Shown: positions 34,642 through 44,971 of the stretch, in pieces | Numbering within the stretch: the first letter of the stretch is position 1 | How the letters are laid out: each line of letters begins with the position of its first letter | NCBI GenBank assembly: GCA_013874835.1 | Contig: CP059430.1 | Span: 1,692,864 to 1,756,863, forward strand | Length of the DNA: 64,000 nucleotides | Reading direction: 5' to 3' | From: Carnobacteriaceae bacterium zg-84 | GTDB lineage: Bacteria; Bacillota; Bacilli; Lactobacillales; Aerococcaceae | Notes under the pieces: model-generated | Seen by the model: the letters and a program-made list of their open reading frames with translations, nothing else | Databases searched by the model: none | Told to the model about the DNA's origin: nothing | Translations under genes and position numbers: made by a program

Positions 34642-35841
34642 CTATTTTACACGAATGAAAACTGGACCTGAACCAACATAAGCTGTATTTACAACTGTTG
34701 TATTTCCATTCCATCCACCATGAACAGCCTTACCATTTCCAATATAAACAGCAATATGTGCTAAGCCCATACCACCATTTGCGTAATAAATCAAATCTCC
34801 TGGTTGAGCTTCAGCTGCTGAAACAACTGTTCCCAATGACATATAACCAATTGGCCAACCATGATAATTGATACCTGCTGCTCTTAATGCATTCGTTGCT
34901 AATCTTGTACAATCTTGCATCACACCTAATTGTGCCAAGGCTGCTGCTGCAATAGCTTGACCTTTAGCACTTGATGTTGCACCAATGGATACATCTGCTT
35001 GTGATGTAATCGATTGTTGAGATGATGTCGCTGTCGCAATACCTTGCCCCACTTGTTGTGCTGCCAAAGCATTACGTGTTTGTTGCTCTTTTGCTTGTTG
35101 TTCTTGTGCTGCTTTTAATTTCGCAATACGTTCTGCTTCTGCTTTTTTAGCTGCTTCTGCTTGACGAATTGCTTCGTCACGTTTTGCTTCTAAATCTTTT
35201 TTATCTTTCTCAGCACTTGCTTTTTCAATGGCAATCGAAGAAACGTATACTTCACGTTCTGCTTTTTTTACAGATAATTCATTTTGTAAGTCACTTAACT
35301 CTTTTGCATTTTGAGATTGTTCTACTAATTTTTTCTCAACTTCTACTTTTTTATTTTCAACACTTTCTTTATCACGTACTTGTTGTTCACGCATTTCCGC
35401 TCCAGATGTTACTAATGCAGAAATAGCATTGAAACGCTCGATAGCATCTACAATAGAACGAGAACTTAAAATAACCCCTAGATAGTTTTCTAATGTATTT
35501 TCTGTTTGCTCTGCACGTGCTTGTGTTTGTAATTTAACCGTGCGTTTAGCAATAATTTCTTCTAAAGTTTTAATATCTTCTGTTAATGTTGTTAACGTTT
35601 TTTGCGTTTGTGTCATTGCTTCTTGTAATTGAGCAGATTTTTCTTCTGCTTCAGTAATTTGTGCCGACACATTTGCCAATTCTTTTTCAGCTTCACTTAA
35701 CTTATTTGTTAAATTCTCAACTTGATTTTTTGCTTTCTCAATTTGACTATTTACATCTTCGGCATAAGCCATATAAGGTGTTACAACTGATGTTACAGTT
35801 AATGATGCAACAGCCAATACTGTCAATAATTTCTTATTCAA
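34642..35841 (-). CDS. PcsB/Usp45-like secreted NlpC/P60 peptidoglycan hydrolase
   Basis: 399 residues. A signal peptide (about 1-27, ending MAYA) is followed by a long coiled coil (about 30-240), an Ala/Gln/Ser linker and a C-terminal cysteine peptidase domain with Cys in MQDCTRLATNAL, His in GLAHIAVYIG and a third polar residue near KAVHGGWNG. In PcsB/CwlO-type proteins the coiled coil docks on FtsEX and restrains the hydrolase, which splits stem peptides at division sites. The start is probably TTG at 35841, with GAGG 7 nt upstream; the longer frame would put 13 residues before the signal peptide. A WalR-type box lies upstream. Confidence 0.9.
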   Translation of the reverse strand: MNKKLLTVLAVASLTVTSVVTPYMAYAEDVNSQIEKAKNQVENLTNKLSEAEKELANVSAQITEAEEKSAQLQEAMTQTQKTLTTLTEDIKTLEEIIAKRTVKLQTQARAEQTENTLENYLGVILSSRSIVDAIERFNAISALVTSGAEMREQQVRDKESVENKKVEVEKKLVEQSQNAKELSDLQNELSVKKAEREVYVSSIAIEKASAEKDKKDLEAKRDEAIRQAEAAKKAEAERIAKLKAAQEQQAKEQQTRNALAAQQVGQGIATATSSQQSITSQADVSIGATSSAKGQAIAAAALAQLGVMQDCTRLATNALRAAGINYHGWPIGYMSLGTVVSAAEAQPGDLIYYANGGMGLAHIAVYIGNGKAVHGGWNGNTTVVNTAYVGSGPVFIRVK

Positions 35842-35951
35842 GTCTATTCCTCGCTTCGTGAGTATGACAAAATCATACATATATTGTTACGTTATACATT
35901 TTAACACAATATATACTGAATACATGCCTTTTTACGAAATTGTTTTCACTT

Positions 35952-35968
35952 TGTAATATAAATGTAAC
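35952..35968 (+). promoter_or_regulatory. WalR-type binding site
   Basis: TGTAAT-N5-TGTAAC matches the published WalR consensus TGTWAH-N5-TGTWAH at every defined position. It lies 111 bp upstream of the PcsB-like start, in the only upstream gap of that gene. Confidence 0.65.
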
Positions 35969-35976
35969 AAAAGATA

Positions 35977-37275
35977 CTAATCGAGTAATCCTACTCGTTT
36001 AAAAATAGTATCTACTTGTTTTAAATGGTAATGATAGTCGAAAGCATCGTCTAAATCTTCTTTCGTTAAGACAGCCATAATTTCTGACTGAGCTTCTAAA
36101 ATCGGTCTAAAAGCTGTTTGATTATCCCATGCTTTTGCTGTACAAGGCTGAACCAAATCATATGCTTGTTCACGACTCATCCCTTTATCAATCAGTTTCA
36201 GTAAAACACGTTGTGAATAAATAAGACCAAATGTTGCATCCATATTACGTTTCATATTTTCAGGAAATACCGTTAAATTTTTTACAATATTTGCAAAACG
36301 ATTTAACATATAATTTAACAGTGATGTACTATCTGGTAATATAATACGTTCTGCTGAGGAATGTGAAATATCACGTTCATGCCACAAAGCAACATTTTCA
36401 TAAGCTGTTACCATATGCCCACGAATAACACGAGCAATACCACACATATTTTCTGAACCAATGGGATTACGTTTATGAGGCATAGCCGAAGATCCTTTTT
36501 GACCTTTAGCAAAATATTCTTCAACTTCCCTTGTTTCAGATTTTTGCAATCCACGAATTTCAACAGCAAAATTTTCAATACTTGTTGCGATTAAAGCTAT
36601 TGCTGATAAATAATCTGCATGTAAATCTCGTGGTAAAACTTGTGTTGACACTTCTTGAGGACGAATGCCTAATTTTTGACAAACGTACGCTTCTACTTCT
36701 GTTGGAATATTTGCAAAAGTCCCTACAGCACCACTAATTTTTCCTGCTTCTACACCTTTGGCTGCATGTTCAAAACGTTCGATATTCCGCTTCATTTCAG
36801 AATACCAACGTGCCATTTTCAATCCAAATGTTGTTGGTTCTGCATGTACACCATGCGTACGTCCCATACATACCGTATCTTTATAGGTAATTGCTTTTTC
36901 TTTTAATACATTCAAAAAGTTCTCTAAATCTTTTCTTAAAATATCATTAACTTGTTTTAGCTGATAGCCATAAGCTGTATCCACAACATCTGTACTCGTT
37001 AATCCATAATGCACCCATTTTTTTTCATCACCTAAAGATTCTGATACAGCACGTGTGAATGCCACCACATCATGTCTTGTTTCTTCCTCAATTTCTAAAA
37101 TACGTTCAATAGAAAATGTTGCATTTTTTCTAATTTTTTCAACATCTTCTCTTGGAATTTCACCTAATTCTGCCCAAGCTTCATCAGCTAAAATTTCTAC
37201 TTCTAACCATGTTTGATAACGATTTTCCTCTGACCATACTTTTGCCATTTCTGGACGTGTGTAACGTGATAACAT
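35977..37275 (-). CDS. purB: Adenylosuccinate lyase
   Basis: 432 residues. The fumarase/aspartase superfamily signature [11 protein letters not shown] is present, with [10 protein letters not shown] and [10 protein letters not shown]. It catalyses two steps of purine synthesis (SAICAR to AICAR, and adenylosuccinate to AMP). The start at 37275 is chosen because AAAGGA lies 9 nt before it, whereas it abuts the first ATG at 37284. It stands apart from other pur genes. Confidence 0.96.
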   Translation of the reverse strand: MLSRYTRPEMAKVWSEENRYQTWLEVEILADEAWAELGEIPREDVEKIRKNATFSIERILEIEEETRHDVVAFTRAVSESLGDEKKWVHYGLTSTDVVDTAYGYQLKQVNDILRKDLENFLNVLKEKAITYKDTVCMGRTHGVHAEPTTFGLKMARWYSEMKRNIERFEHAAKGVEAGKISGAVGTFANIPTEVEAYVCQKLGIRPQEVSTQVLPRDLHADYLSAIALIATSIENFAVEIRGLQKSETREVEEYFAKGQKGSSAMPHKRNPIGSENMCGIARVIRGHMVTAYENVALWHERDISHSSAERIILPDSTSLLNYMLNRFANIVKNLTVFPENMKRNMDATFGLIYSQRVLLKLIDKGMSREQAYDLVQPCTAKAWDNQTAFRPILEAQSEIMAVLTKEDLDDAFDYHYHLKQVDTIFKRVGLLD

Positions 37276-37318
37276 ACAATACATTCCTTTCGCTTATGAT
37301 TACCTTTATAACATACAT

Positions 37319-37357
37319 AAAAAAACAATGTTAAGCAAGTATAAACATTGTTTTTTT
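37319..37357 (-). terminator. hslO terminator
   Basis: AAAAACAATGTT (37321-37332) pairs with AACATTGTTTTT (37344-37355). Confidence 0.88.
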
Positions 37358-37363
37358 CATTCT

Positions 37364-38251
37364 TTATGCTTTTGTTTCAATTGATTGTATCAATTCTTGT
37401 AAATCCTCTTCAGAAAAATAATATTTATCATTACAATAATGGCATACAATCTCAGCGCCTTTATCTTGTTCCTTAATTTCTTTTAAATCCTCTAGTCCAA
37501 GTGTTAATAAGCCTGCTTCAAATTTTTCTCGTGTACAGTCACAATGAAAAGCAACTGGTAATGTTTCTAAAATATTCACATGCTCTTTTCCAAGTACCCA
37601 TTCTAATAGTTCTTCTGGTTTACAGCCTGAATCCATTAAATCTGAAATTTGAGGCATTTTTTGAATACGATTTTCTATCTCAGTAATCACATCATCAGTG
37701 GCACCTGGCATCACTTGTATCATAAATCCACCGGCTGTTTTGACGCTATCATCGGTATCCACTAAAACACTCACACCAACGCATGACGGTGTTTGTTCAG
37801 AAAGTGCCATATAATATGTAAAATCTTCACCCAATTCTCCATCAATAATTGGTACTTGCCCAGAAAAAGGTTCTTTTAATCCTAAATCTTTACGAACGGT
37901 TAGCGTTCCTTGTGTGCCAACAGCACCACGTACATCTAACTTGCCATATACATTTAACGGTAAGGATAAATTAGGATTTTGAATATATCCTCTTACTTGT
38001 CCACTACCATTGCTATCGACTACAATTTTACCCGCCGGTCCATCTCCTTTGACTTCAACCGTTAATTTTTCTTCTCCTTTTAAATTATAGCCTAATAATA
38101 AAGCGCCAATCATCGTTCTACCTAAAGCAGCCGTTGAAGTATGCCACGTATCATGACGTTTTTGGGCTTCTTTAACCGTCTGTGTTGCATCAACAGCAAA
38201 TGCGCGAATTTGCCCGTCAAATGCCAATGCTTTTACAAAATAATCCGACAT
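37364..38251 (-). CDS. hslO: Redox-regulated chaperone Hsp33
   Basis: 295 residues. The C-terminal redox switch has the four zinc cysteines in CDC (HCDCTREKFE) and CxxC (CHYCNDKY). Oxidation releases zinc and activates holdase activity toward unfolded cytosolic proteins. It lies directly downstream of ftsH, the usual Firmicutes order, separated by a strong terminator. Confidence 0.95.
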   Translation of the reverse strand: MSDYFVKALAFDGQIRAFAVDATQTVKEAQKRHDTWHTSTAALGRTMIGALLLGYNLKGEEKLTVEVKGDGPAGKIVVDSNGSGQVRGYIQNPNLSLPLNVYGKLDVRGAVGTQGTLTVRKDLGLKEPFSGQVPIIDGELGEDFTYYMALSEQTPSCVGVSVLVDTDDSVKTAGGFMIQVMPGATDDVITEIENRIQKMPQISDLMDSGCKPEELLEWVLGKEHVNILETLPVAFHCDCTREKFEAGLLTLGLEDLKEIKEQDKGAEIVCHYCNDKYYFSEEDLQELIQSIETKA

Positions 38252-38275
38252 ATTTATATATTCCTTTCATGAAAA

Positions 38276-38312
38276 ATGGCGTTAAGTGGCACGACGTGCC
38301 ACTTAACGCATT
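38276..38312 (-). terminator. ftsH terminator
   Basis: GCGTTAAGTGGCAC (38279-38292) and GTGCCACTTAACGC (38296-38309), a 14-bp stem with 3-nt loop; a TTTTTC tail on the minus strand. Confidence 0.88.
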
Positions 38313-38319
38313 CATTCGT

Positions 38320-40278
38320 TTATGCTTCTTGTTCTTTTATATTTTCTTCTGATGTTTCTTCCACTACTTTTTCACTTGGATAGTCAACCTCTTCTGGCAT
38401 TTTTCCAGTTTCAAATAATGTTTTAATTGCACGACCATCAATCGTTTCAAGTTCAATTAATTTTTCCGCAATTAAATCTAATTGTGTTTTATGTTTTTCT
38501 AAAATGTGACGTGCTTTTTGTTTTGCTTGATTCATAATATCAATAACTTCTTTATCAATCGCACTCGCTGTATTATCAGAGTAATGTCTATTTGTCATAA
38601 AGCCATTATTATCTAATTTATAATCAACCATACCAAGCTTATCACTCATCCCATAAACCATAACCATAGAACGTACAATTTGAGATGCCTGTTCAATATC
38701 ATTACTTGCACCTGTTGAAGATTCATTAAAAATTAACTCCTCTGCTGCACGTCCCGCAAGCAAACCAACTACTCTATGGAATAATTCTTCTCTTGAGTAG
38801 ACAACTTGATCTTCTTTTGGAACAGAAATCACGTATCCTGCTGCACGCCCACGTGGTACAATCGTCACTTTATGGACATCTTGTGCAGATGCTAATACTA
38901 GACCGGCAATGGCATGTCCTGCTTCATGGTAAGCAACAACACGATTTGCTTTTTCTGTTCTCACACGATCACGTTTTGCCAAACCGGCTATAATACGATC
39001 TTGTGCTTCATCTATATCTTCCGCATCAATCATTTTTTTGTTTAAACGAGCCGCAATAAGTGCTGCTTCATTTAATAAGTTTGCTAAATCAGCACCTGAA
39101 AATCCCGGTGTTTTTTCTGCAATATCTTTTAAATGAACATCTTTAGCCATTGGTTTTTTTCGTGCATGAACAGCTAAAATTTCTTCACGTGCTTTCACAT
39201 CTGGATTACCAACTAAAATTTTTCTATCAAAACGTCCTGGACGTAGCAAGGCTGGGTCTAAAACATCTGAACGGTTTGTTGCAGCAATAACAATAACACC
39301 TTCATTACCTTCAAACCCATCCATTTCAACTAACATTTGGTTTAATGTTTGTTCACGCTCATCGTTTCCGCCACCCATACCAGCTCCACGGCGACGACCT
39401 ACTGCATCAATTTCATCAATAAAAATAATTGCTGGTGCAGATTTTTTTGCTTTTTCAAATAAATCACGCACACGACTTGCACCAACCCCAACAAACATTT
39501 CCACAAACTCAGAACCTGAAATAGAATGGAATGGTACATTTGCCTCACCGGCAACTGCTTTTGCCAATAATGTTTTACCAGTTCCTGGAGGGCCTTCTAA
39601 TAAAACACCAGAAGGTATTCTAGCTCCCAAGGCTGTAAATTTACGAGGGTCTTTTAAAAATTCAACAATTTCTAATAATTCTTGTTTCTCTTCTTCTGCA
39701 CCGGCAACGTCAGTAAAACGTACTTTACTTGGTTTACCTTGTGTATCTTCAGGACGTAATTTCCCAAAACTCATTGGATTACGGCCTCCGGCACCACCCA
39801 TATTGCCCATCATGCTAAACATGAAGAAAATAAGAACAGCTGTTGGAATTAAATTGGCTAAAACAGAAATCCAAATACCTGATTGATCTCTTTGCTCTGC
39901 TTTGACTTCTACACCTTTTTCCAATGATAATTTTTCAATCGTTTCTTTCATGTATTCAGAATTACTAATGTAAAGTTTAAACTTTTTAACTTTAGATTGA
40001 CCAGAACCTAAAAAGTTTGTAAAAATACCTGTTTCAACAGCTTTAACATCAATAGATTCTTTCAACTCACCCGTAACTTCAACCGCATCATCTACAGGTT
40101 GTGTTTTTATGCTCTTGACATTATTTTTTTGTAATTGCTCAAATAATTCTGTCGTTGTAATGGCATTTTGCCCTGATGACGTGCTCCCGCCCGTTGCCAG
40201 AGAGAAAAAGCCCCAAACGACTGTTATACACAAGAGCAAATACAACACATTGCTTCCTATAAAGCGTTTTTTATTCAT
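38320..40278 (-). CDS. ftsH: ATP-dependent membrane zinc metalloprotease FtsH
   Basis: 652 residues. Two membrane helices (about 9-27 and 130-150) flank a small external domain. The AAA+ module has Walker A GPPGTGKT, Walker B IIFIDEID, the pore loop FVEMFVG and arginine fingers (RPGRFDR). The protease domain has the zinc motif HEAGH. It degrades misfolded membrane and short-lived cytosolic proteins. It follows hpt after 133 bp, within the conserved tilS-hpt-ftsH order. Confidence 0.97.
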   Translation of the reverse strand: MNKKRFIGSNVLYLLLCITVVWGFFSLATGGSTSSGQNAITTTELFEQLQKNNVKSIKTQPVDDAVEVTGELKESIDVKAVETGIFTNFLGSGQSKVKKFKLYISNSEYMKETIEKLSLEKGVEVKAEQRDQSGIWISVLANLIPTAVLIFFMFSMMGNMGGAGGRNPMSFGKLRPEDTQGKPSKVRFTDVAGAEEEKQELLEIVEFLKDPRKFTALGARIPSGVLLEGPPGTGKTLLAKAVAGEANVPFHSISGSEFVEMFVGVGASRVRDLFEKAKKSAPAIIFIDEIDAVGRRRGAGMGGGNDEREQTLNQMLVEMDGFEGNEGVIVIAATNRSDVLDPALLRPGRFDRKILVGNPDVKAREEILAVHARKKPMAKDVHLKDIAEKTPGFSGADLANLLNEAALIAARLNKKMIDAEDIDEAQDRIIAGLAKRDRVRTEKANRVVAYHEAGHAIAGLVLASAQDVHKVTIVPRGRAAGYVISVPKEDQVVYSREELFHRVVGLLAGRAAEELIFNESSTGASNDIEQASQIVRSMVMVYGMSDKLGMVDYKLDNNGFMTNRHYSDNTASAIDKEVIDIMNQAKQKARHILEKHKTQLDLIAEKLIELETIDGRAIKTLFETGKMPEEVDYPSEKVVEETSEENIKEQEA

Positions 40279-40411
40279 TTATACCTCCTACATGCCATAT
40301 TGTCATGTTTCAAACTATCTTCAATCTATTCTTACGCTAACAGCGTCACGTTATATCTTAGCATAATTGATTTTAAAAATACATCAATTTGCAAAAAATC
40401 AACCTTTAGTC

Positions 40412-40960
40412 TTAGTCTTTTTCTGAATAGACAGATTCTTTTAATACACCGATATATGGTAAGTTACGATATAGTTGAGCATAATCTAATCCATAACCAA
40501 CAACAAACTCATTTGGAATTTCAATACCTACATAATCTGCATCTAATGAAACAACTCGTCTTTCTGGTTTATCTAATAAGGTCACGACTTTAATAGACTC
40601 TGCTTTACGGTATTCAAACAATTCTTTCAATTTCATCAATGTTCTACCTGTATCCACAATGTCTTCAATTAAAATCAAGTGACGTCCTTCAACAGATGTA
40701 TCTAAATCTTTCAAGATTTTGACATAACCAGAAGACTCTGTTTCATCCCCGTAACTACTCACATCAATAAAATCAAGTTCTAAAGGAATAGACATATTTC
40801 GTACTAAATCTGTCATAAACATAATACACCCTCTTAAAACTCCTACGATTAAAGGCTTTTTCCCGTCATATTCTGCTGACAATTGTTCACCTAAACGTTT
40901 TACACACTCTTCTAATTCTTCTTTTGTCACAAGAACTTTTTCAATATCTTCATGTATCAT
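40412..40960 (-). CDS. hpt: Hypoxanthine phosphoribosyltransferase
   Basis: 182 residues. The PRPP-binding motif [14 protein letters not shown] and the flexible-loop DVSSYG mark a type I phosphoribosyltransferase that converts hypoxanthine and guanine to IMP and GMP. It overlaps the tilS stop by ATGA, so the two are translationally coupled. The pairing is conserved in Firmicutes. Confidence 0.95.
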   Translation of the reverse strand: MIHEDIEKVLVTKEELEECVKRLGEQLSAEYDGKKPLIVGVLRGCIMFMTDLVRNMSIPLELDFIDVSSYGDETESSGYVKILKDLDTSVEGRHLILIEDIVDTGRTLMKLKELFEYRKAESIKVVTLLDKPERRVVSLDADYVGIEIPNEFVVGYGLDYAQLYRNLPYIGVLKESVYSEKD

Positions 40961-42243
40961 GATTTTTCTCTCTTTCTATAAATAATATATCGCTCACTTA
41001 TTTTACCAGTTTCTCTAAAATTAGACAATCGTTGACAACGCTCATCTAAAATCGCTAAAACATCATTTTTTTTATTTACAATTAAATAAATACTATCTCG
41101 TTCACTTTTAGGTATTTTTTCGTCAATAAAAATACGATTGATTTTTTTTGAAAAAGTACCTAAACACATCTTATCTCCTGTTTGTCGTGTTCGTATAGTC
41201 AATGGCAAATCATCTATGGATACCGGACAAATAGCATGCTCTGTACTATCAGACACATATAAGCAATAATCTTGTATATCCACTGTGTCATCTTCGGTCA
41301 TATTTAGTGCTTTATACTGGTGATTCGTTTTTCGTTCTAGAAATCCATTCCCGTAACGATTAACGCATTGCCATCCATTTTTTAAATCACACACTTTTTC
41401 TCCTGCTGTATGATTAAGTAGATTCAAAACGTCCTCAATAGCACTCTTTGTCACGAGTTGATGTTGCCGAAGCCATTTAACAATAATTTGTTTTTGTAGA
41501 TAAGTTGGCAAAGTTCTGAATGTTTCTCCTTGAATACAATTCTTTTGCACAACATGCTCATACGTATGAACGATATGCTCATTAGCAATCTGTAGCACAT
41601 CTATTAATTCTTTTGAAAAATCTTCTATATGTTTTGAAAATTGATGATTTTCTTTTTTTAATAGTGGCAAAATATGGTGTCTAAAACGATTTCTTGTATA
41701 AGCATCAGAATGATTGGTACTATCTTCTAAATAGTCAATTCTATGATTTTTTGCATAGTCCATCAACATTTCTTTTCCATATAATAATAAAGGACGAACG
41801 AGTTGACAATTTTCAGTAAAAAATCGTACTTGTTGCATACCTACCAAGCTCTCAAGACTACTCCCTCGAACGAGTTTCATCATGATTGTTTCAACTTGAT
41901 CGTCTAAATGATGGGCCGTCACAAGATGCGTACATTGGTGCTCTTGAACAATTTTTTTCAAAAATCCATAGCGATACGTTCTTGCTTCGTCCTCAGAAAG
42001 AAGAGTTGGAATATCCTCATTGGTTACGAACGGAATACCTTCCCTTCGACAAACATTCTGAATAAGTTGAATATCCTTATATGCCTCTTGACGAATACCG
42101 TGATTGACATAAGCTACCAATGCTCTAGGACGATTTTTTAACTGTATATATAAATCAAGTAATACCATGGAATCTACTCCTCCTGAAATCGCCAATAAGA
42201 GCTTGCTCGTTTTATTCCAAAAATGCGGTAACTCTACTGTCAT
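40957..42243 (-). CDS. tilS: tRNA(Ile)-lysidine synthase
   Basis: 428 residues. The N-terminal PP-loop is [13 protein letters not shown], followed by [12 protein letters not shown]; the C-terminal domain recognises the tRNA. The enzyme converts C34 of the CAU anticodon to lysidine so that the tRNA reads AUA. The start at 42243 is preferred because GGAG lies 6 nt upstream; an earlier ATG at 42255 overlaps that site. Confidence 0.94.
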   Translation of the reverse strand: MTVELPHFWNKTSKLLLAISGGVDSMVLLDLYIQLKNRPRALVAYVNHGIRQEAYKDIQLIQNVCRREGIPFVTNEDIPTLLSEDEARTYRYGFLKKIVQEHQCTHLVTAHHLDDQVETIMMKLVRGSSLESLVGMQQVRFFTENCQLVRPLLLYGKEMLMDYAKNHRIDYLEDSTNHSDAYTRNRFRHHILPLLKKENHQFSKHIEDFSKELIDVLQIANEHIVHTYEHVVQKNCIQGETFRTLPTYLQKQIIVKWLRQHQLVTKSAIEDVLNLLNHTAGEKVCDLKNGWQCVNRYGNGFLERKTNHQYKALNMTEDDTVDIQDYCLYVSDSTEHAICPVSIDDLPLTIRTRQTGDKMCLGTFSKKINRIFIDEKIPKSERDSIYLIVNKKNDVLAILDERCQRLSNFRETGKISERYIIYRKREKS

Positions 42244-42265
42244 AATAATCTCCATTCAATAAAAG

Positions 42266-42310
42266 ATAAAAGCCCCTCCTAACAATAGGCTAGGATAGGG
42301 GTTCTTTTTT
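42266..42310 (-). terminator. Terminator after the yabR-like gene
   Basis: GCCCCTCCTA (42272-42281) pairs with TAGGATAGGGG (42291-42301) with small bulges; flanked by A and T runs. It would attenuate read-through from divIC/yabR into tilS. Confidence 0.75.
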
Positions 42311-42782
42311 AACTACGACGTCCACCACGTCCACCACGTTTTCCTTCTGTATTACGTTTTAAAGAAAGCAATCTTTCATCACTATCTTTTAAGAAGGCAC
42401 TCATTAACGCATCAAAATCATCTTGTTTTTTTACTTCTTTTGGTTTTTGTGGTGCTTTTGATTGAAATGACGGACGTTCTTTAAAACTTGTGTGGTTTTC
42501 GGATTGTTGTTTTTTAAATTTAGGTTTAGATTGTTCAGAAGCTGGTTTTTCAATCGTTTGTTTAATGGATAAACTAATTTTTCCATCTGGAGAAATATTT
42601 GTCACTTTTACATTCACTGTATCTCCAACAGCCAACACATCGTTGACATCATTAACAAACGTATCTGACACTTCACTGATATGCACAAGCCCTGTTTGAT
42701 TATTTTCCAACTGTACAAATGCTCCAAATTTTGTAATGCTTGTCACTTTACCAGACAATTTATTTCCTACTTCAACTACCAT
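42309..42782 (-). CDS. yabR: S1 RNA-binding domain protein (YabR-like)
   Basis: 157 residues. A single S1 domain fills about 1-72 (GKVTSITKFGAFVQLE, GLVHISEVS, VKVTNISPDGKISLS). It is followed by a disordered Lys/Gln/Ser-rich linker and a basic Arg/Gly tail (KRGGRGGRRS) likely to bind RNA. Position between divIC and tilS matches YabR. Probably a ribosome- or mRNA-associated regulator; the exact role is unknown. An identical S1 module occurs in the 54227-54607 gene product. Confidence 0.9.
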   Translation of the reverse strand: MVVEVGNKLSGKVTSITKFGAFVQLENNQTGLVHISEVSDTFVNDVNDVLAVGDTVNVKVTNISPDGKISLSIKQTIEKPASEQSKPKFKKQQSENHTSFKERPSFQSKAPQKPKEVKKQDDFDALMSAFLKDSDERLLSLKRNTEGKRGGRGGRRS

Positions 42783-42816
42783 AAAATGATATTTCCTCCA
42801 CTATACATTAAATTGT

Positions 42817-43173
42817 TTATTCTTTGTTTTCTTGCTCTTCCCTTTTCTGTTCTTGCTTTAATAACATGTTTTCACTTGGAATATTAAAAATGATTTCATC
42901 TTTTGTTCCCATAAATCCTCTGCTTCTAGCGAGTTTCAAAATATAATCATCATCGTTTAGCAAATCCACTTGGGCTTGTAATTCCATTTTCTGAACTTCA
43001 GCTTTTTCCTTATCCGCCTGAACATTTTTAAGGGTTTGTTGAAATTCTTGATTTTGTTTCACATTTTGCCATATTTGAAAAACCAATAAGCCTGCCAACA
43101 CACTACTAATAAGCAACCATATAAACACTCGATTGGTGGCGTGCTTTGCACTATTTTTATTTACTTTTGCCAT
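42817..43173 (-). CDS. divIC: Septum formation initiator DivIC/FtsB
   Basis: 118-residue bitopic protein: a basic cytoplasmic N-terminus, one membrane helix (about 16-34), and an extracellular coiled coil (about 37-75) ending in the DYILKLARSRGFMGTKDEI block typical of DivIC. It forms a complex with FtsL and DivIB that activates septal peptidoglycan synthesis. The first ATG is 26 nt from a strong AGGAGG, with a hairpin in between. Confidence 0.93.
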   Translation of the reverse strand: MAKVNKNSAKHATNRVFIWLLISSVLAGLLVFQIWQNVKQNQEFQQTLKNVQADKEKAEVQKMELQAQVDLLNDDDYILKLARSRGFMGTKDEIIFNIPSENMLLKQEQKREEQENKE

Positions 43174-43205
43174 ATAAAAGCTATCAGTGATAGCACTATC
43201 CTCCT
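43174..43205 (-). promoter_or_regulatory. Structured ribosome-binding region of divIC
   Basis: AGGAGG (43200-43205) is 26 nt from the ATG (43171-43173). Between them GCTATC-ACT-GATAGC (43180-43194) forms a 6-bp hairpin. With the hairpin folded the spacing falls to about 11 nt. An alternative GTG frame starting at about 43195-43197 ends just inside divIC (TGG CAA AAG TAA). Confidence 0.5.
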
Positions 43206-43361
43206 ATCTTGCCTATACAATTTTATAGTTACTAAAAGTATAGCAAGTTTTGAATAATTTTGTCTATGATAAAACGTAATTTTTTTATAATTTATTAAAA
43301 AATACATTTTATCAATATATATGTACACTATAAAACACTGCTCTTTTTGGATATTCCTTAC

Positions 43362-43400
43362 AAAAATACGTTAAATAGCCCGTGACTATTTAACGTATAC
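43362..43400 (-). terminator. Terminator of the uracil permease gene
   Basis: TACGTTAAATAG (43367-43378) pairs perfectly with CTATTTAACGTA (43386-43397), with TTTTTG following on the minus strand. Confidence 0.88.
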
Positions 43401-43443
43401 GTCTTTTGTGTAAAATCTATTTAGTATCAAAGATGCCTCTTAT

Positions 43444-44733
43444 CTATAACACTTCTTTTCCTGCTTCGCCTTTTTTATTTGGTAAAATTAAATTCAAAAT
43501 AATCCCCGCTAAAGCACTTAGTGCTGTCCCTGATAGTGTCAATTCTGGTGTTACTTGTAAAACCGCTCCACCAAGTCCTAAAACCAACATTGCACTTGCG
43601 ATAATTAAATTTTTAGATAAACCAAAGTCTACTTTTGCTTCAATCAACACTTTTAAACCATTACTTGCAATAACTCCATATAAAAGAATAGACATCCCAC
43701 CGATAACTGCCGTTGGAATAGTAGAAATAAGTGCTGTAAATTTACCTAATGTACTCAACCCAATCGCAATCAATGCAGCGTTACGAATAACAGATACAGA
43801 AGCAATACGTGTCATACCAATGACACCCGTATTTTCTCCGTATGTTGTATTAGCTGGTCCTCCCAAAAAGGCTGATACAGAGGTTGCTACACCATCTCCA
43901 ATTAACGTCCATTTTAATCCTGGATCTTTCAAAAATTGTCGTTTACAAATTTCACCTAATACTGTGTGATCTCCAATATGCTCTGAAATCGTCACAATCG
44001 CAATCGGAACGATTGCCAATGATTCTGCTCCAAAATCTAATGTATATGATTTAAACCATGGTGTTGCAAATGGTAAAGAAAAATCAGGAATACTAATCCA
44101 TGGTGCACTCACTACGGCAGAAAAATCAACTAATCCAACAAATATTGCGACAATATATCCCGCTAAAATACCTAGTAAGAACGGAATAATTTTGAAAAAG
44201 CCTTTTGCCGTTGTATTGATATAAGCTGTCACTAGAAATGTTGCGACTGCAACAAAAATTTGTTTCAAATCAGCATCTTTTATAAAACCTGCATTTGTTA
44301 CGGCTGAATTTGCTAAACCTAATCCAATAACCATAATCATTGGTCCAATCACAATAGGTGGTAATAATTTATCTACCCATTTTGTCCCAATTACACTAAT
44401 CACACCGGCAATCAATACATAAACAAAACCAACTAAAATAATACCTGTTTGTGCCGCTGAAATATCCCCATTTTTTTGTTGAATAGCTAAACTCATTGCA
44501 CTAATATACGCAAACGAAGAACCTAAATAAACAGGAACTTTTGCTCTTGTAGCAAGTATATAGATCAATGTCCCTAATCCACTACAAAACAACGCTACTG
44601 ATACAGACATGTTCAGTAAAATCGGTACTAAAATCGTTGCACCAAACATCGCAAAAATATGTTGCACACTCAATAATAATCCCATTTTCCATTCCGGCTT
44701 TTGATGCACGTCTAATAATAATTTCTTTTCCAT
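43444..44733 (-). CDS. Uracil permease (NCS2 family)
   Basis: 429 residues with about 12-14 membrane helices. NCS2 signatures are seen in the QHIFAMFGATILVP segment (first helix), SSFAYI, and SEHIGDHTVLG, where the conserved Glu/His contact the base. The overall pattern matches UraA/PyrP proton-uracil symporters better than xanthine carriers. The upstream leader carries a PyrR-type loop and a terminator, as is common for pyrP in Gram-positives, which supports uracil as substrate. Confidence 0.9.
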   Translation of the reverse strand: MEKKLLLDVHQKPEWKMGLLLSVQHIFAMFGATILVPILLNMSVSVALFCSGLGTLIYILATRAKVPVYLGSSFAYISAMSLAIQQKNGDISAAQTGIILVGFVYVLIAGVISVIGTKWVDKLLPPIVIGPMIMVIGLGLANSAVTNAGFIKDADLKQIFVAVATFLVTAYINTTAKGFFKIIPFLLGILAGYIVAIFVGLVDFSAVVSAPWISIPDFSLPFATPWFKSYTLDFGAESLAIVPIAIVTISEHIGDHTVLGEICKRQFLKDPGLKWTLIGDGVATSVSAFLGGPANTTYGENTGVIGMTRIASVSVIRNAALIAIGLSTLGKFTALISTIPTAVIGGMSILLYGVIASNGLKVLIEAKVDFGLSKNLIIASAMLVLGLGGAVLQVTPELTLSGTALSALAGIILNLILPNKKGEAGKEVL

Positions 44734-44758
44734 ATTTTCCTCCTATATTTTTGGGCAT

Positions 44759-44844
44759 AAAAAAAGCCCGAAATAATGGTATTCGGCCTGAAAAATTTGA
44801 TTATTCAATTCTTTCTTTGTTATCTCACGGAATAACGTTAAAGA
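44759..44844 (-). promoter_or_regulatory. PyrR-type attenuator leader of the uracil permease gene
   Basis: On the minus strand, a stem-loop at 44814-44844 has an outer UCUUU/AAAGA stem, an internal AAC bulge, an inner GUUAU/AUAAC stem and the loop UCCGUGAG, close to the PyrR binding loop (UCCNGNGAG). A terminator stem (44766-44789) with seven U (44759-44765) follows. UMP-bound PyrR would favour termination. Confidence 0.65.
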
Positions 44845-44857
44845 CCTATACAACAAA

Positions 44858-44886
44858 ACTATATCATTTTTTTAATATTTATGCAA
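44858..44886 (-). promoter_or_regulatory. Promoter of the uracil permease gene
   Basis: -35 TTGCAT (44881-44886), 17-bp spacer, -10 TATAGT (44858-44863). Confidence 0.78.
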
Positions 44887-44933
44887 GATGTACACCCTTA
44901 GTCTAATTGAATAATAATTATACCCTAAAAATA

Positions 44934-44968
44934 AGCAACGTGAAGTAACCTCGTCACTTCACGTTGTT
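44934..44968 (-). terminator. brnQ terminator
   Basis: CAACGTGAAGT (44936-44946) and ACTTCACGTTG (44956-44966), just past the brnQ stop. Confidence 0.8.
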
Positions 44969-44971
44969 TGT

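Noticed and set aside
43406-43969. 187-codon frame opposite the uracil permease gene
   Set aside because: Antisense shadow of a membrane protein gene with a clear family.
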